64,000 nt of DNA from Eucommia ulmoides (taxonomy: Eukaryota; Streptophyta; Magnoliopsida; Garryales; Eucommiaceae). The notes beneath the pieces were generated by a model. The model ran no database searches, was not told the DNA's origin, and was given only the letters and a program-made list of their open reading frames with translations. The stretch lies in assembly GCA_016647705.1 (NCBI GenBank), contig CM028326.1, forward strand, positions 23,141,901 to 23,205,900, read 5' to 3'. Both the position numbers and the translations under genes were made by a program. Shown here in pieces: positions 11,521 through 25,568 of the stretch (positions are counted from its first letter, which is position 1; every line of letters begins with the position of its first letter).

Positions 11521-13370
11521 AGAGCGAGTCATGTGCCAGAGACTCGAGTTAAAAAAATCTAAAGCCTGCAAAACCGGGGTTCTTGTTTACTTTCAATTTC
11601 CTAGGTGTTTTTTTTATAAAATTGGGATATTTTCACATACTCACCTTTCCATTTCGTTGGTCTTTTGGATGGAAAAAGATTTGTTCTGTAATGACTTTTT
11701 GAATTTCAATAAATGCAATGGTGTTTTATCCAAGGTATGGTCTAATGTGTGAATGTTACTCTTTCAGGTACCAAAATTTCATATATATGTTATATGTGAT
11801 GTGACTGAACAAAGATGTGAAGTGTATGGTTTCAATACAAAGTTAGACCATGATCCAATATAAATAGAAACAAAGGAAGATTTTGTTCTGCCAAATGATA
11901 GTAAGATCGAAAAGGTCTCTGACCAAATCTAACAGCAATTCTAGAGTACCAAATGATTCAAAAGTTAAGATTGACATCCATTGCCCTAATGATGTTTTGA
12001 TATATTGTTGCAAGCTAATCAAACTGTCTCCAGTAGTCCTTTAGTGATTTGATAAAACTGGGTATAAATATTTTGGTCCACCTTCTGTTAGACCCAATGG
12101 CAAAAAGAGAACACAATCATTCCAAATCAATGATCCCAATGAAAAATCTCTCAAATATTACAAGAAGGTCTCAATTCGCGAAGAAGACCAAGTTAATTTC
12201 TAAGATTGACTTTTTCCCAAACCATTATAAGTTCGATTATCTATTTCAAAAAAAAAGGGGGGGGGGGGAAGAAAAGAAAAATGAAAATAAAAAATAAAAA
12301 GGGGTAAAATAGTTAAACCACTAACCGAGCAAGAAGCGCTAATGCAAATATGGAAGATATTTGAATAGAAAAGAAAGAGGATAGACTAGTTTGTTCAAGG
12401 TCTCCGCCTGGGGTTAATTTGGCAGGCAAACGACATTTCTCCAAATCAGAACTTGATGGATCTAAATAGAATCATAATTTGTGAAAAGAATCATTGGTCG
12501 TGGTTTGGAAGTGTAACAGAACCTTATTCCTCTGCAATCCAACTCAAAATCTCACAGAAAATTATATCAGGCATTGAAGGTACTCGTTTTAGTATTTTTC
12601 GACATTTTGTCCATTTTTTGGAACTAAATCAGTTTTGTAGGACTTGAGAAAACATAGAACATGCAGGCCCATTAGAACCCCAAGCATCGAAGTACCTGAA
12701 AATTTGGAAAGACAGGAGACTAGTCAGGTAAGCCAAAGAGACCTTGATGAGGTATGTTGGGCCCTCCCCTGAGTTGGAAAGGGAAATCTCTTAATTAAAA
12801 ACAATGAGTCTCATTGAATAACCCCAAGGTATGTCAGGCCCTTCCCTTGAGTTAGAAAGCAAAGTTTCTAGATTAAAGTAAAGAAATATCATCGAATCAC
12901 CTCGAGACAAAGTGCCGTAAGCCGATTGAATACGATGGAAAGAAGGGGAATGGAATTGTGAGTTATCAAAGGTGACCAATTTTTTTTTTCAGACTAAAGA
13001 TTTTGTTTTGGAAGTGTTATCTTGTCCAGTTACAGGGATCCTAAAAAGACAGGGATAATAGATTTCCTTATTACTAGGTTCTTTCACTTTCCTACCGAAC
13101 TCAAATCAGAAACTCTTGCTGCTGAAAATTTAAAAACTCTAAATGAGCATCCAAGTATGTATTTTTGCCTTGAAAATGGGCATTCAGTAAACTACATTAA
13201 ATCTGATCTTTGGCGTAATGCTAGGTGTATAGGCAACCTATTAAGGTTCGGTTATCTGAGAGTCAACCCCAGCCACAGGTTAGGGTATATTTTATATCTT
13301 TGATCCCTTAATTTTGCCCAGCCACAGGCTAGGGCATATTTTAGCCAAGAAGGCTAGGGTATAACAGTCA
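11521..13370 (+). other. Non-coding interior of Gypsy element 1
   Basis: Follows gag where pol would be expected. It matches 52200-54120 of the sister element in order. I see no RT, RNase H or integrase motif in any frame. A G-rich purine run lies at 12250-12300. Confidence 0.65.
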
Positions 13371-14065
13371 TTTTTATTACTCTAAACGAACACTTGTTAG
13401 TCATGAGTATTATCATGAGTCATTTTCTCATTTATCTAAACAATACTCAAAACGAACACTTGTTCGTCATGAGTCATTTTCTATTACTCTAAACGATCCT
13501 CTAAACGGACACAAGTCTGTCATGAGTATTGCTATAAGTCATTTTCTATTACTCTAAATGATCCTCTAAACTGACACCTATTCGTCATGAGTATCGTAAT
13601 GAGTCATTTTTATTACTCTAAACGGTCCTCTAAACGGATGTTTGTTTGCCATGAGTATCGTCATGAGTCATTTTTTTTATTACTCTAAATAATCCTCTAA
13701 ACGAACACTTATTCGTCATGAGTCATTTTCTATCACTCTAAACGATCCTCTAAATGGACATCTGTTCGTCATAAGTATCGTTATAAATCATTTTCTTTTA
13801 CTCTAAACGATCCTCTAAATAGATATTTGTTTATCATTAGGATCATTATGAGTCATTTTTTTCATTACTCTAAACAATCCTCTAAACGAATATGTATTCG
13901 TCATGAGTATCATCATGAGTCATTTTTTGTCACTCTAAACGGTCCTCTAAATGGACATTTGTTCGTCATGAGTATCGTCATGGGACATTTTTTCATTACT
14001 CTAAACGATCCTCTAAACGAACACGTGTTCGTCATGAGTATCGTCATGAATCATTTTTGTGTTTT
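13370..14065 (+). repeat. Tandem repeat, about 65-bp units, upstream of 3' LTR (element 1)
   Basis: About ten imperfect units built on ATTACTCTAAACGATCCTCT, then AAACGGACACTTGTTCGTC and ATGAGTATCGTCATGAGTCA. The same repeat occurs in element 2 at 54120-54590 with about seven units. Variable tandem repeats between the coding part and the 3' LTR are known in Ogre/Tat elements. Confidence 0.85.
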
Positions 14066-14180
14066 TATTGTTCTGTTGTCGAAAAAATGCTTTGAAAAAT
14101 TCAGAAAATGGAATGATCAAAATGACGTGGTCTCCTATCTTTGTCAAGCAAGTAAAACTCACATGACAAAGAGGGACAAC

Positions 14181-16216
14181 TGTAAACACGACATTTTAAC
14201 CATCCCGCAAAAAAATTTAATGCTTTATTTTTTATTTTATCTTTTATTTTGTTTTATTTTCAGAAAATACAAAATAGAGAAAAGAATAAAAGAAAAAAAA
14301 TAGGAAAAAAATGGAAGAAAAGATAAAGAAAATAGGGGGGAAAAAAGAAGAAAAGAAAAGAAAATTGAAAAAAAAAAAGGATTTTTTTTAAGGGAAATAG
14401 AGGAAAAAGAATTAGTGGGAGTGATAGAGAGAGAATTAGATAGAGAAGAGAGAAATAATTAGGTAGAGGAGAGAAGAAGAAGAAGAGATAGAGAATTGGT
14501 GGAGAGAGAGTGAAGGAGAATATGAGAGAGAGGGAGAGAGAGAGAGAAAGAGAGGTGGGCCAGCATGGAAATAGAGAGAAAGAGGAAAGAGAGAGAAAAT
14601 AAGTTAGAGAGTGAGAGATTTCGCGCGCGAGAGAGAGAAAAGTGTGAAGGGGGGCCAACATTGTAGTCAAAGTGTAAAAAAGAAGGCAGAAGACACGTAG
14701 CAACTTCTTAGGCTGCCATGCATCCGTATCAGTACAAGAGATCTTTCCTAATGACGTTTTCTTTTTCGTGATCAAATTAGGGTTAGGATTTGGCGGCCAG
14801 GGCTAGTTTTTTAGGAATTTTTCATTCCACATTTTTTCTATAAATAAGACCCTCCCCCTCACAATTTAAGCACTCAGAAATTCAGAGAGAAACTCTCCTA
14901 AGTAGCAATTCTCAGTGAAAATCCATTTGGGAAGTTATCTTTGAGAGAATAAAAACTCGTATGTCAGGGAACTTTGCCAAGACAAGTATATTTCTTACCC
15001 TTTAATTCTTTCCATTTTTATTTTTTATTATCGAAATTTAAATTCTTGCAAGTTGAGTTCCGTTAAAATCATTCGATGATTTGATTAAAAGGATAGGACG
15101 AGACTTTCCTTTTGAACTTAGCCTTCCAGCATGATATGAGAATATTTTTTTATTATTTTTATTTTACTATTTTTTTGGTTATTATTTTTTTATTTAAGTT
15201 GTTGCTATACCTAAATTCATAAAAATAAAAATAAAATAATATTAATAAAATAAAAACAAAAATTATAATAAATTATTTTGTAAGAATTAATTCTCACAAG
15301 GCTTATGGTGAATTCAACGATTCGATATATTGAAAGAAAGATTTCTTTACCAATGATTTGATTTCCCAAATAAATAAAAAAATAGAAATAATCGGTTTAG
15401 TAAATCGTTTTCTTCGGTAAGTTGTTTCGTTGAATTTTACTTAAGTTTTGGTAGAATTAATTTTGACAAAACACGTTTCCGTGATATTTCCTTGATTCTT
15501 ATTTTTATAGAATTTAAAGGAATGTCAAATTAGAACTACTTTAAATTAATTGGGTAAATTATGAAAGTAGACATTTTTTGACATTGCATTTATAAAAAAT
15601 AGTATAATATTTCATGTCGCTTTGCATGTTGACTTTTGCATCATTTAGAAAATATTTAAATATATTTGCCCACTTAAATTAAAGAATATCATCGGAAACA
15701 TGCATAAAACTCCCCCCGAGGACCATCCTTATCGAATCCTTAATATTTGATAAGAGGTCATAGTAGGGGAACATTCCCAAAAATACAAAAACATGTTCCA
15801 TTTTATTTTTGAAAATGCCAAAAGATTTCATAAGAAGGAAAATATTCAAAATAAAATAAAACGTTTGGAGTTAAACTAATTAAACTTAATTGGACATAAG
15901 GTAATATTTTCAGACGGGCGTCTTGGGGTGCCTAACACCTTTCTTGAGCGTAACCAACCCCAATCTCTTTAAATGAATATTTGGTTTAACTATGTTTTAG
16001 AGTCAATTTTACTTAGGCCTTTTAATTTTATTTTTATTTTTTAAAAAAAAAAAATCCGATGACCTAGCACATCATTTAAACCAAATTCTAGGTGGCGACT
16101 CCTTATTTTAAAATGGCCTAAGTAATTTTTTTGAGAAAACCGGCGCTTTAAAAATCCTTCTCCTTTTACGGTTATTATTTCATATCATTTTCCTTTTGGA
16201 AAATTGGGGCACATCA
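14181..16216 (+). repeat. 3' LTR, Gypsy element 1
   Basis: About 2.04 kb. It starts TGTAAACACGACATTTTAAC right after the purine tract GAGGGACAAC and ends GGGCACATCA. It matches both LTRs of element 2. A GA-rich expansion fills 14280-14690, and a TATA box (TATAAATA) lies at 14839-14846 with the conserved context CTATAAATAAGACC. Confidence 0.85.
14839..14846 (+). promoter_or_regulatory. LTR TATA box (element 1)
   Basis: TATAAATA followed by AGACC. The same motif and context are kept in both LTRs of element 2, which marks it as the retrotransposon promoter. Confidence 0.6.
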
Positions 16217-18119
16217 CTGACGTTCCAATTCCATTTATGAATCCTTGACACGACTCCATCATGCATGTCCTAATGAATTCTGATGTTGCACCAACTGGTC
16301 TATCCTAGAGAATCCCCATCGTTCTAGTAGGGTAACACAAGTTCTTCCTGATCTTCGTGATTTTTATTATTTTTCTAACATACTTAATTTTCATGAGACT
16401 CAATCCTATAAAGAGCCCAGTACTAACCATCTTTGACATAAAACAATGAACGGGGAACTTCATGCACTAGACGAAACTCAAACTTGAGATCTTGTTGACC
16501 TCTTTCGTGTGAAAACTCGTATTTGAATGCAAGTGGCTTTTAAAATGACAATACCTTTTTTTATGGCTCCGTTGAAAGCTCTAAAATTTGATTTGTTGCA
16601 AAAAAGATTCAGTCATAAAAAAGGCATTGACTACGAAGAGACATTTGTTCCTATAGCAACTCTCCTTGTTGTCGCTGCCATTTGAAAATGATCTCTCTTT
16701 CAAATGGGTGTAAAAAATATCTTCCTCAAGGACGATCTTCTTAAGGAAGTTTATATGCATACCCTTCCTGGCCTAACTACTCCTCAACACAAAGTTTTTC
16801 GTCTTCGACGTACCTTATATAGTCCCAGATAAGCTCCGCGTACTTGGTGTGCAAAATTTAGCACTACCATCTACCAGTTTAGATTCACATCTAGTGCTTA
16901 TGATTTTGCTTTTTTTTTTTTTTTTTTTTTTACCAAACTGATAACGGTATTATCTTCATTCTACTGTATATGGATGAGATTATCATTAAAAGAGATGATC
17001 TAAATAGAATCTTCGAACTCAAAAAAAAAAATAAAAAAATCAGTGGTCAATTCGAGATGAAAGACCTTAGCGTGCTTACTTATTTTGTTGGTCAAGAAGT
17101 TTTAAATAGTTCAGATGAATATTTTTTCTCTCTTACGCTAAATATACCTCTGATCTTCTTTCCAAGACTGGTATCACTGACTTCTTCATTGCCAATACTC
17201 CTTTATAGCCGAATATTAGACTTACTCTACTGGATAGGTCATCTCTTCCGGACGTCACTCTCTATTGTCAACTAGTTGAAAAATTGGTATATCTCTTAGT
17301 TACTCACCTAGACATCACCTAGATTGTCCATAAATTTAGCTAGTTTATGTTCCCTTCTCAAACCACTTATTACTCGGTTGTTCTCATATTCTTCAGTATG
17401 TCAAAGACACCTTATTTCACGGACTTTATTTCTCTGTCCAGTCTGTTTCCACCTTACAGACTTATTCTAATACTAGGTTGGATATCCCATCAACAAACGT
17501 TCAACCACTGATTATTATTTCTTCTTGGACAACTCTCTAATTTTCTAGTGCAGTAAAAAATAAATTGTAGTTTCTTATTCTAGTACTAAAGCTGAATATT
17601 GTTCCATCGCTAATGCAACACAAGGCTTACTTCATATTCGTTGGCTCCTAGTTGGCATGAGAGTCTCCTCTCCTACTGCCACAATTCTAAATTGTGATAA
17701 TAGGAGTGTTGTTCAGATCGCTCATAATGATATTTTTCACGAGCATACAAAACACATTGAGATTGATTGTTACTTCATATGTCACTGCATTCTCTAGAAT
17801 ACCATTCATCTTCATTCCGTTAGTTCAGCCTATCAGACAACAGATATTTACATCAACGCTCATCCATCCAGATGCTTTCACACTCTGATTTTCAAACTCA
17901 AATTCACATTTGATTGACCGCCTTGACTTTGAGGAGAGATGTTAATATATGTATATTGGCTTTGGCCCATTAGGCTAAACCCTAATCCTGCTAGGAAAAC
18001 TCTAGTCACTCTATATATGAACTCTTTGTATATAAGATATTCATATAGTGTAATTTTCTCCAAAAGCTTACTGAAATAATATATGAAATCGTCTATATAT
18101 TGGTGAAAGTAAAAATTCA
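16217..18119 (+). mobile_element. Plus-strand Copia, right fragment (RT, RNase H, 3' LTR)
   Basis: Directly after the Gypsy LTR the plus strand resumes Copia sequence. A RRSTRV-type linker remnant lies near 16320-16430, decayed RT stretches at 16530-17080 include LLYMDEIIIK (the YVDD region) and GQFEMKDLSVLTYFVGQEV, and RNase H remnants at 17560-17900 include SYSSTKAEYCS-like and CDN-like motifs. It ends in a purine tract GAGGAGAGA and a short 3' LTR. It is collinear with the fragment at 6290-6982, with roughly 250 residues' worth between integrase and RT missing. Broken many times; one LTR only, so undatable here. Confidence 0.8.
17940..18119 (+). repeat. 3' LTR of the plus-strand Copia
   Basis: Begins TGTTAATATATGTATATTGG after the purine tract. 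About 180 bp, containing TTAGGCTAAACCCTAATCC. It is related to the LTRs of the relic at 29.7-30.4 kb. The right edge is approximate. Confidence 0.65.
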
Positions 18120-18519
18120 TATGTTAAAGCTAGCACTCCCCTTTTCAGTTTTCGCTCCTCACTTTTCTTCTCTCCAAGAATTATAAACTAAAAAGTATAT
18201 TTTTCTCTCACTAACTACTCATTTCTTTAGAATTTATAATCTCAATTTTTTATCTTTAGTAGATTTCTATATCTAAATTATTTTTTAACAACATTCTCCC
18301 TCAAGAATTGACTCTATTAGTAATGTATGAATAATGTATAATTTATTTGCATAATTTTACTAATATTTTTTCTCTTGAAAATTTTATATCTAGACACTTT
18401 CTCTCTCTATATTTTTTTACAATCAATTTATTTATTCTCTCTAAAAAACATATTTATAAATATTTAACTCGATATTTTTTTGTATTTGATTTTTATTTTG
18501 AGATTGAAAAAATTATTTC
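18120..18519. other. AT-rich spacer
   Basis: I see no gene, repeat structure or RNA signal here; only poly-T and A-rich runs. Confidence 0.5.
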
Positions 18520-19570
18520 GATGGAATGAGTATCATTCCACTCCTTGAAGTAAGGAATGTCATTCTACCATTTTTTGTTCCAATGGAATCAAAGTTTTTA
18601 TTCCGTTGTTTAACCAAACGAGAGAATGGAATTAGTGGTAGAATTGTGATTTTATTCCACTTTGATTCCTAATTGTGATTTTATTCCACCTTGATTCCGT
18701 CCAATGGAAAATATTCAGAATCTGCCAAGGAAATCATTTTGTTGTTAAATTTTTATTTTTCCTTTGGGAGTATAATTTTTTTTCAAATATTTATTTTTGT
18801 TTAGAAAGATAAATATATTTTTGTTCTCAAATTTCCATTTCCATTTCCTATATATATTTCTCCTTTTAGTTCTCAAATTTCTATTCAAGAAAACAAATAG
18901 ATTTTTTGTTCCCTCATTTTTGTTTCTATTTCGGGAATAGTAATACATATTCTTTGTTCTCAAATTTATGTTTTGATTTCGGCAACTTGCTTTTGAATTT
19001 TTATTTAAGTTTTAGATATAAATTTGTGAACAATAAAATATGTTTTTGTTTAAAAACATAAACAGAAATCTGGAAACAAAAAACATGTTTCTATTCCCAA
19101 AAAAAAAAAAAAACAATCGAGAACAAAAAGATATGTTTCTATTCTTGAAACGAAAATAGAATATATATTAGAGAAAATCTATTCTCATTTCTAAAATAAA
19201 AACATAAATTGAGAACAAAATATTTTATTTCCATCATTTAATGGATCATTATTTTTTATTCAAATTAATATAGGACTAAATTGATAAAAGTAATTTATAA
19301 GAAATATTGAAGTTATTGTCAAGAATGAGAATTATGGGCCAAAATGAGGTGAGATATTTTAGATGTAACTCAAAAAAAAAAAAAAAAAAAAAACTACCAT
19401 GAATTATGGAATCCAATTCCGGTGCATGAAATATGAAATCCAGTTTCATCCATTTTAGTTCCAATGGAATCAATTTTTTTATTTTATTGAATTACCAAAG
19501 AAAGAAATTGGAATCGAAGGTGGAATTGCGATTTTATTCCATCTTCATTCCGTCCAACAAAACTAGTATA
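18520..19570. repeat. Foldback-like repeat flanked by direct repeats
   Basis: Two direct copies of a roughly 110-bp GGAAT-rich segment (18568-18700 and 19455-19560; shared start TTCCAATGGAATCAA and shared GATTTTATTCCA) flank an imperfect inverted repeat. TTTGTTCTCAAATTTATG around 18954 pairs with CATAAATTGAGAACAAAA around 19203. No protein is encoded. This resembles a decayed MITE or foldback element of unknown family. Confidence 0.5.
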
Positions 19571-22046
<2,476 letters not shown>

Positions 22047-22054
22047 TTCCCATC

Positions 22055-22433
22055 TAGGTCAATGATTCAGTTTTAGTCCGTTTCCATATAAAATCAAAAT
22101 CAAAACTATTAGACATATACTAAACTAAAACCGCAATCAAAACCGCCGATTTTTCAAACGGTTTTAAAACCGAATCATTTAAATTTATACAAAACCAAAA
22201 CCAAAATCGCAAAATCATTTAAGATTTTTTAATTTTATAAAAAAACCAAAATGAAAACCACGAAATGGCGGATCGTTATTTTTTATATATAAATAAAAAC
22301 ATAAATAAAATATAAAACATAAATTTCAAAAAATCAAACAAAACCACAAAACTATTAATTATTACAATAAATATTTTTAACCATAACTAAAATATAACGA
22401 TAATTAAAATAAACCATGGTACCCATAATTGTT

Positions 22434-22493
<60 letters not shown>

Positions 22494-22719
22494 GGCTTAA
22501 ACTGTAAATATATAAAAAAAATAGGATATATATGTCATAAAAATATATCTAAAATATTGGTTTCGCGGTTATTATCCCAAAACCAAAATCAAAATCACTT
22601 CGGTTGCTAATTTCAAAACCAAAATCACAACCAAACCATTTAGTCGGCTTCAAAAATCGGACCATTAGGTGCGATTTCTTTCGGTTACCGTCGGTTTTAT
22701 TTATTTTTGGCTATCCCTA
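22055..22719 (+). mobile_element. hAT-type MITE, copy 1
   Basis: A 665-bp non-coding element starting TAGGTCAATGATTC and ending GGCTATCCCTA, so the ends are an imperfect inverted TAGG.../...CCCTA pair. It is bounded by an 8-bp target duplication, TTCCCATC on the left and TTCCCTTC on the right (7 of 8 match). An 8-bp duplication and TAGGGAT ends fit the hAT superfamily. The body is rich in AACCAAAACC phrases and carries a TA microsatellite at 22437-22490. Two related copies lie at 25.8 and 28.4 kb in the opposite orientation. Confidence 0.75.
22437..22490. repeat. (AT)n microsatellite
   Basis: About 54 bases of AT inside MITE copy 1. Confidence 0.97.
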
Positions 22720-22739
22720 TTCCCTTCTATTAATAAAAT

Positions 22740-23019
22740 ATTTCGCTTACCAAAAAAAAAAAGACGGACCTTTCTGACAAAAAGACAAAGATAAGGGTAT
22801 GTAAGATGAGTTTTACTCAAAAAATTCATGGCATTCATAGAGGAGAATGAAGGAGAGAGAGACAGAGAGAGAGATTTGTTTGAATTATTTAGTTGTCACT
22901 CAGTGCATGAGAAGAGTCAATGAGCAATAGGGTAGAAGGGAAAATGGAGATATTATTTTGCAGATAAACAGTGTCAAAATCATCTTTTATTTTTAAATAT
23001 GTACCTCTCCCCCATTTAT
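22740..23019 (+). promoter_or_regulatory. Proximal promoter region of LOB
   Basis: The gap between the MITE and the likely leader exon. It includes a GA-rich stretch (22851-22875) and an A/T-rich TATTTTTAAATATG near 22988 that could serve as a weak TATA element. The transcription start cannot be fixed from sequence alone. Confidence 0.35.
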
Positions 23020-23274
23020 TATCCTTGTCTTTTGCCTTCATTCCCTTCTCCCCTCCACTAAATGCTCTTTGCCTTTCTCTCTCTAGATCTCTCTTCCATT
23101 ACCTTTTTGCTACTGATCTTCCAGTCCCTTTCTCTCTCCTCCAATTAGGGTTTTCTCTTTGAGAGATTAAGGAGGGCTAGCTTTGATCATCAGAAGCTCA
23201 TCTTTCATTGGCTAAATCCAAATACCTTACCATTCAAGAAACACAAAGCTGCTTCAGAAAAGAAAGAAGGAAAG
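23020..23274 (+). other. Probable 5' leader exon of LOB
   Basis: CT-rich, as plant leaders often are, with CTCTCTAGATCTCTC and TTAGGGTTTTCTC elements. It ends AAG at 23274, directly before a good splice donor (AAG|GTACTT). Inferred from composition and splice signals; the 5' edge is approximate. Confidence 0.5.
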
Positions 23275-24154
23275 GTACTTTCCTTTTCTCTATATTCTGA
23301 ATCTCTGATCTAATAAACCTAGTTATAGTTAGATCACTACCAATTAACAGGTTATACTGATCATGAAGCTTCTCTTTCTGATTCTATTTACATGCTAATT
23401 TTTTTCGTTCTAATTTTTTTTTTTTTTTTTTTTTTGTATTTTCTTTCTTTTTGAAAGATAAATGAACTACAACGAAGTATCTGAGAATGAATTAAAGAGT
23501 TTTGCTCTAGGGTTTTCCCTGCATATGAACTTGGAGAGAGAGAGAGAGAGAGAGAGTTTTCCCTGTATGGTGTGGTGTAGAGAGAGAGAGAATTCAAATG
23601 AAACATGCAGATCTTTCATGTGAGGATGTGTTTCGGGATGAAACATGCAGATCTTCCATGGGAGGTAGAGTTTTGGGATTAATTAAAGAAGCAGAAGTGT
23701 TAAGCAAGCAAAAAATGGAAACAGAAGTAATTAAGAAACACAGAATTCCAAAAGTATAATGCTCTCAAGATTCAATCAACCATTGATGTTCTTTAATTCA
23801 TATTTATCATCTGAATGATTGGCAGATTGATACGAACTTCACCAATCTTCAATTTTTATGGAATAGAGTAGCTATTTCGAACTGATATTGATAGTCGTTG
23901 GGATACAAAATAAACCCAAAGTCTCTGTTTGAAAATAAAAATAAAATTATATACGAATATAAGATAAATGAAAGAAATTAGAAATTGTCTGTGCGTTTAT
24001 TTGAATTTAAAAAAATGAAAATAAGGTTTTTATTCTGTTATCATCTAGAACAATCAAAGCAGACTGATTATCTGGGCATTAAATTTATAAGTAAAAATAT
24101 TACCAAAAAAATTCTCATTCGTTACTTCTGGATCATATCTCATATGTTGTGTAG
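23275..24154 (+). other. Probable intron in the LOB 5' leader
   Basis: Donor GTACTT at 23275 and acceptor TATGTTGTGTAG ending at 24154, 14 bases before the start codon. The 880-bp interval is AT-rich with a T-run and a GA repeat, as expected of an intron. A second usable AG lies at 24161-24162. Confidence 0.5.
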
Positions 24155-24168
24155 AGAGTACAGAAAAA

Positions 24169-24672
24169 ATGGCTTCATCCACCTCCTACAACACTCCTTG
24201 TGCCGCCTGCAAGTTCTTGAGGAGGAAATGCATGCCGGGTTGTATTTTCGCCCCTTACTTCCCTCCAGAGGAGCCTCATAAGTTCGCCAACGTCCACAAG
24301 ATCTTCGGCGCGAGCAATGTCACGAAGCTCCTGAACGATCTCCTCCCCCACCAGAGGGAGGACGCTGTCAACTCCCTGGCCTATGAGGCTGAGGCGAGGG
24401 TAAGGGATCCAGTTTACGGTTGTGTCGGGGCCATAACGTTTCTCCAGAGACAGGTGGATCGCCTCCAGAAGGAACTAGATGCCGCCAATGCTGATCTGAT
24501 TAGGTTTGCCTGTAATGACATCCCAACTGCTCTACCTGTGGTGCCTCAGAGGCCGGTCGGCGGAGGCGGTTTCTATCAAGCGCCTCCTAATTTCCCCTAT
24601 TCTTACCCTCTTCCATGGAATGATAACCCTCATCATGGAGGAGGAGGAGGAGGAGGAGAAGGAGACATTTGA
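24169..24672 (+). CDS. LOB: LOB-domain (LBD class I) transcription factor
   Basis: A 167-residue nuclear DNA-binding protein of the plant-specific LATERAL ORGAN BOUNDARIES family, which represses growth at the boundary between meristem and lateral organs. All class I marks are present. The zinc-like motif C11-x2-C14-x6-C21-x3-C25 binds DNA. The GAS block runs from about 27 to 88 (GAS at 47-49, DPVYGCVG at 80-87). The Leu-zipper-like L92-x6-L99-x3-L103-x6-L110 mediates dimerisation. The first 110 residues are nearly those I recall for Arabidopsis LOB, and the tail keeps a PLPWN motif before a Gly run (GGA codons), as LOB ends in LPWNN; hence the symbol. LOB is about 186 residues, so this tail is shorter. 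The ATG at 24169 gives the family start MASS. The coding part has no intron. GC content is far above the surroundings, and nothing looks broken. Confidence 0.95.
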   Translation: MASSTSYNTPCAACKFLRRKCMPGCIFAPYFPPEEPHKFANVHKIFGASNVTKLLNDLLPHQREDAVNSLAYEAEARVRDPVYGCVGAITFLQRQVDRLQKELDAANADLIRFACNDIPTALPVVPQRPVGGGGFYQAPPNFPYSYPLPWNDNPHHGGGGGGGEGDI

Positions 24673-24730
24673 ACACATTCCATAACCTTTTTAAGAGCTC
24701 TATAACTCAATGAGAAGTAAACTGCGAACG

Positions 24731-24762
<32 letters not shown>

Positions 24763-25185
24763 TTTCAAAAAAGATTATTAAATGCATTGAGTAGCGATAC
24801 AATATAAACATCAATGCTTGGGTGGTGCCGGTATTGTATCCTCACACAATGCATTTGATATATTTGTTTTGGAGACTTGGCAATTTTTTTAAACTGCAAA
24901 AGCTCTGATGCGTTGTGTTATGGTTGATAATGGTCTCTAGCTAGCCTCACATGGAGTCTTCTAGCTAGACCTTATGCCCTCCCTCCCACATCACCCCCCT
25001 CCCCCTCTCTAGGCAGCAGGGTTAGTGTATGTATATGCCTACCTCTACTTGGGTTTTTTTTTCCTATGTATGTCATGAGTGAAACTCTAGAGAATGTCCA
25101 TGTGTATTGTCCCCATTTTTGTGTTATATGTGTGTGTGTGTGTGTGTGATGTGAGAGAATAAAGAAAAAATATCCTTTGTAAGTT
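24673..25185 (+). other. LOB 3' UTR with poly(A) signal
   Basis: Non-coding sequence after the stop, with a TA microsatellite (24731-24759) and a TG microsatellite (25127-25149). A canonical AATAAA at 25158-25163 is the likely polyadenylation signal, so the transcript probably ends near 25180-25190. Confidence 0.5.
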
Positions 25186-25413
25186 CAGTTTTAAAGTCTA
25201 TCTATAGGCCAACTCTAATGCATGCTTAGTCCTTCATTTGTTAATCTACACCATATATTCTCCCTACTTTCGTTAGTGTTCTTTTTTTTTTTTTTTGTTT
25301 TTGGGGGCGGGGTGGGGGCTTGCAGTTTGTTCTTATGGACCACTACTTTTACCAAATTAAACTAGCAAAGTCTCCATTTATGCTGATTCTCATCAGCAAT
25401 GCAAACCCATTTG

Positions 25414-25568
25414 TGAAAAAGAGCAGCCCAAGAAGGCTTCTGTTATTACAAGGCGTGAGGAAGATCAGATACACAATCTTACCCTTTTTTACAGAGACAG
25501 TGTTTCTAAAATTTGAACCCAAGACTTTTAGGTTACAATAGAGCAATTTTACCAATGTAACTACCATT
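25414..25568 (-). mobile_element. tRNA-derived SINE
   Basis: Read on the minus strand it starts near GGTAAAATTGCTCTATTGTA, has a B-box-like CTTGGGTTCAAATTTTAG (25507-25524), passes through AAGGGTAAGATTGTGTA and ends GGGCTGCTCTTTTT. These are the landmarks of a common plant SINE type (consensus end GGGCTGCCCTTTTT, from memory). Full to near-full length and diverged. Confidence 0.7.

Larger units (their letters stand above)
9060..16216 (+). mobile_element. Gag-only Gypsy LTR element 1 (Ogre/Tat-like, TR-GAG type)
   Basis: A plus-strand Gypsy element whose interior (9264-14180, about 4.9 kb) holds a gag gene but no protease, reverse transcriptase, RNase H or integrase that I can recognise. It matches the element at 47.69-56.86 kb along its length: the same primer site, the same gag and the same tandem repeat before the 3' LTR. 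Gag type and primer site point to the Ogre/Tat branch. Gag-only non-autonomous plant elements have been described as TR-GAG. Only about 200 bp of the 5' LTR remains. It is inserted in, and splits, a Copia element. Broken many times and clearly old. Confidence 0.8.

Noticed and set aside
13370-14065. CRISPR-like array of short repeats
   Set aside because: Units are contiguous imperfect tandem repeats with no unique spacers, and this is plant nuclear DNA.
14260-14775. 171-codon Leu/Phe/Ser-rich minus-strand frame resembling a membrane protein
   Set aside because: It is the complement of the GA-rich part of a Gypsy LTR; composition alone makes it look hydrophobic.
23985-24281. 98-codon frame overlapping the LOB start
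   Set aside because: A shadow in another frame across the leader intron and the first LOB codons; the LOB frame carries the domain.
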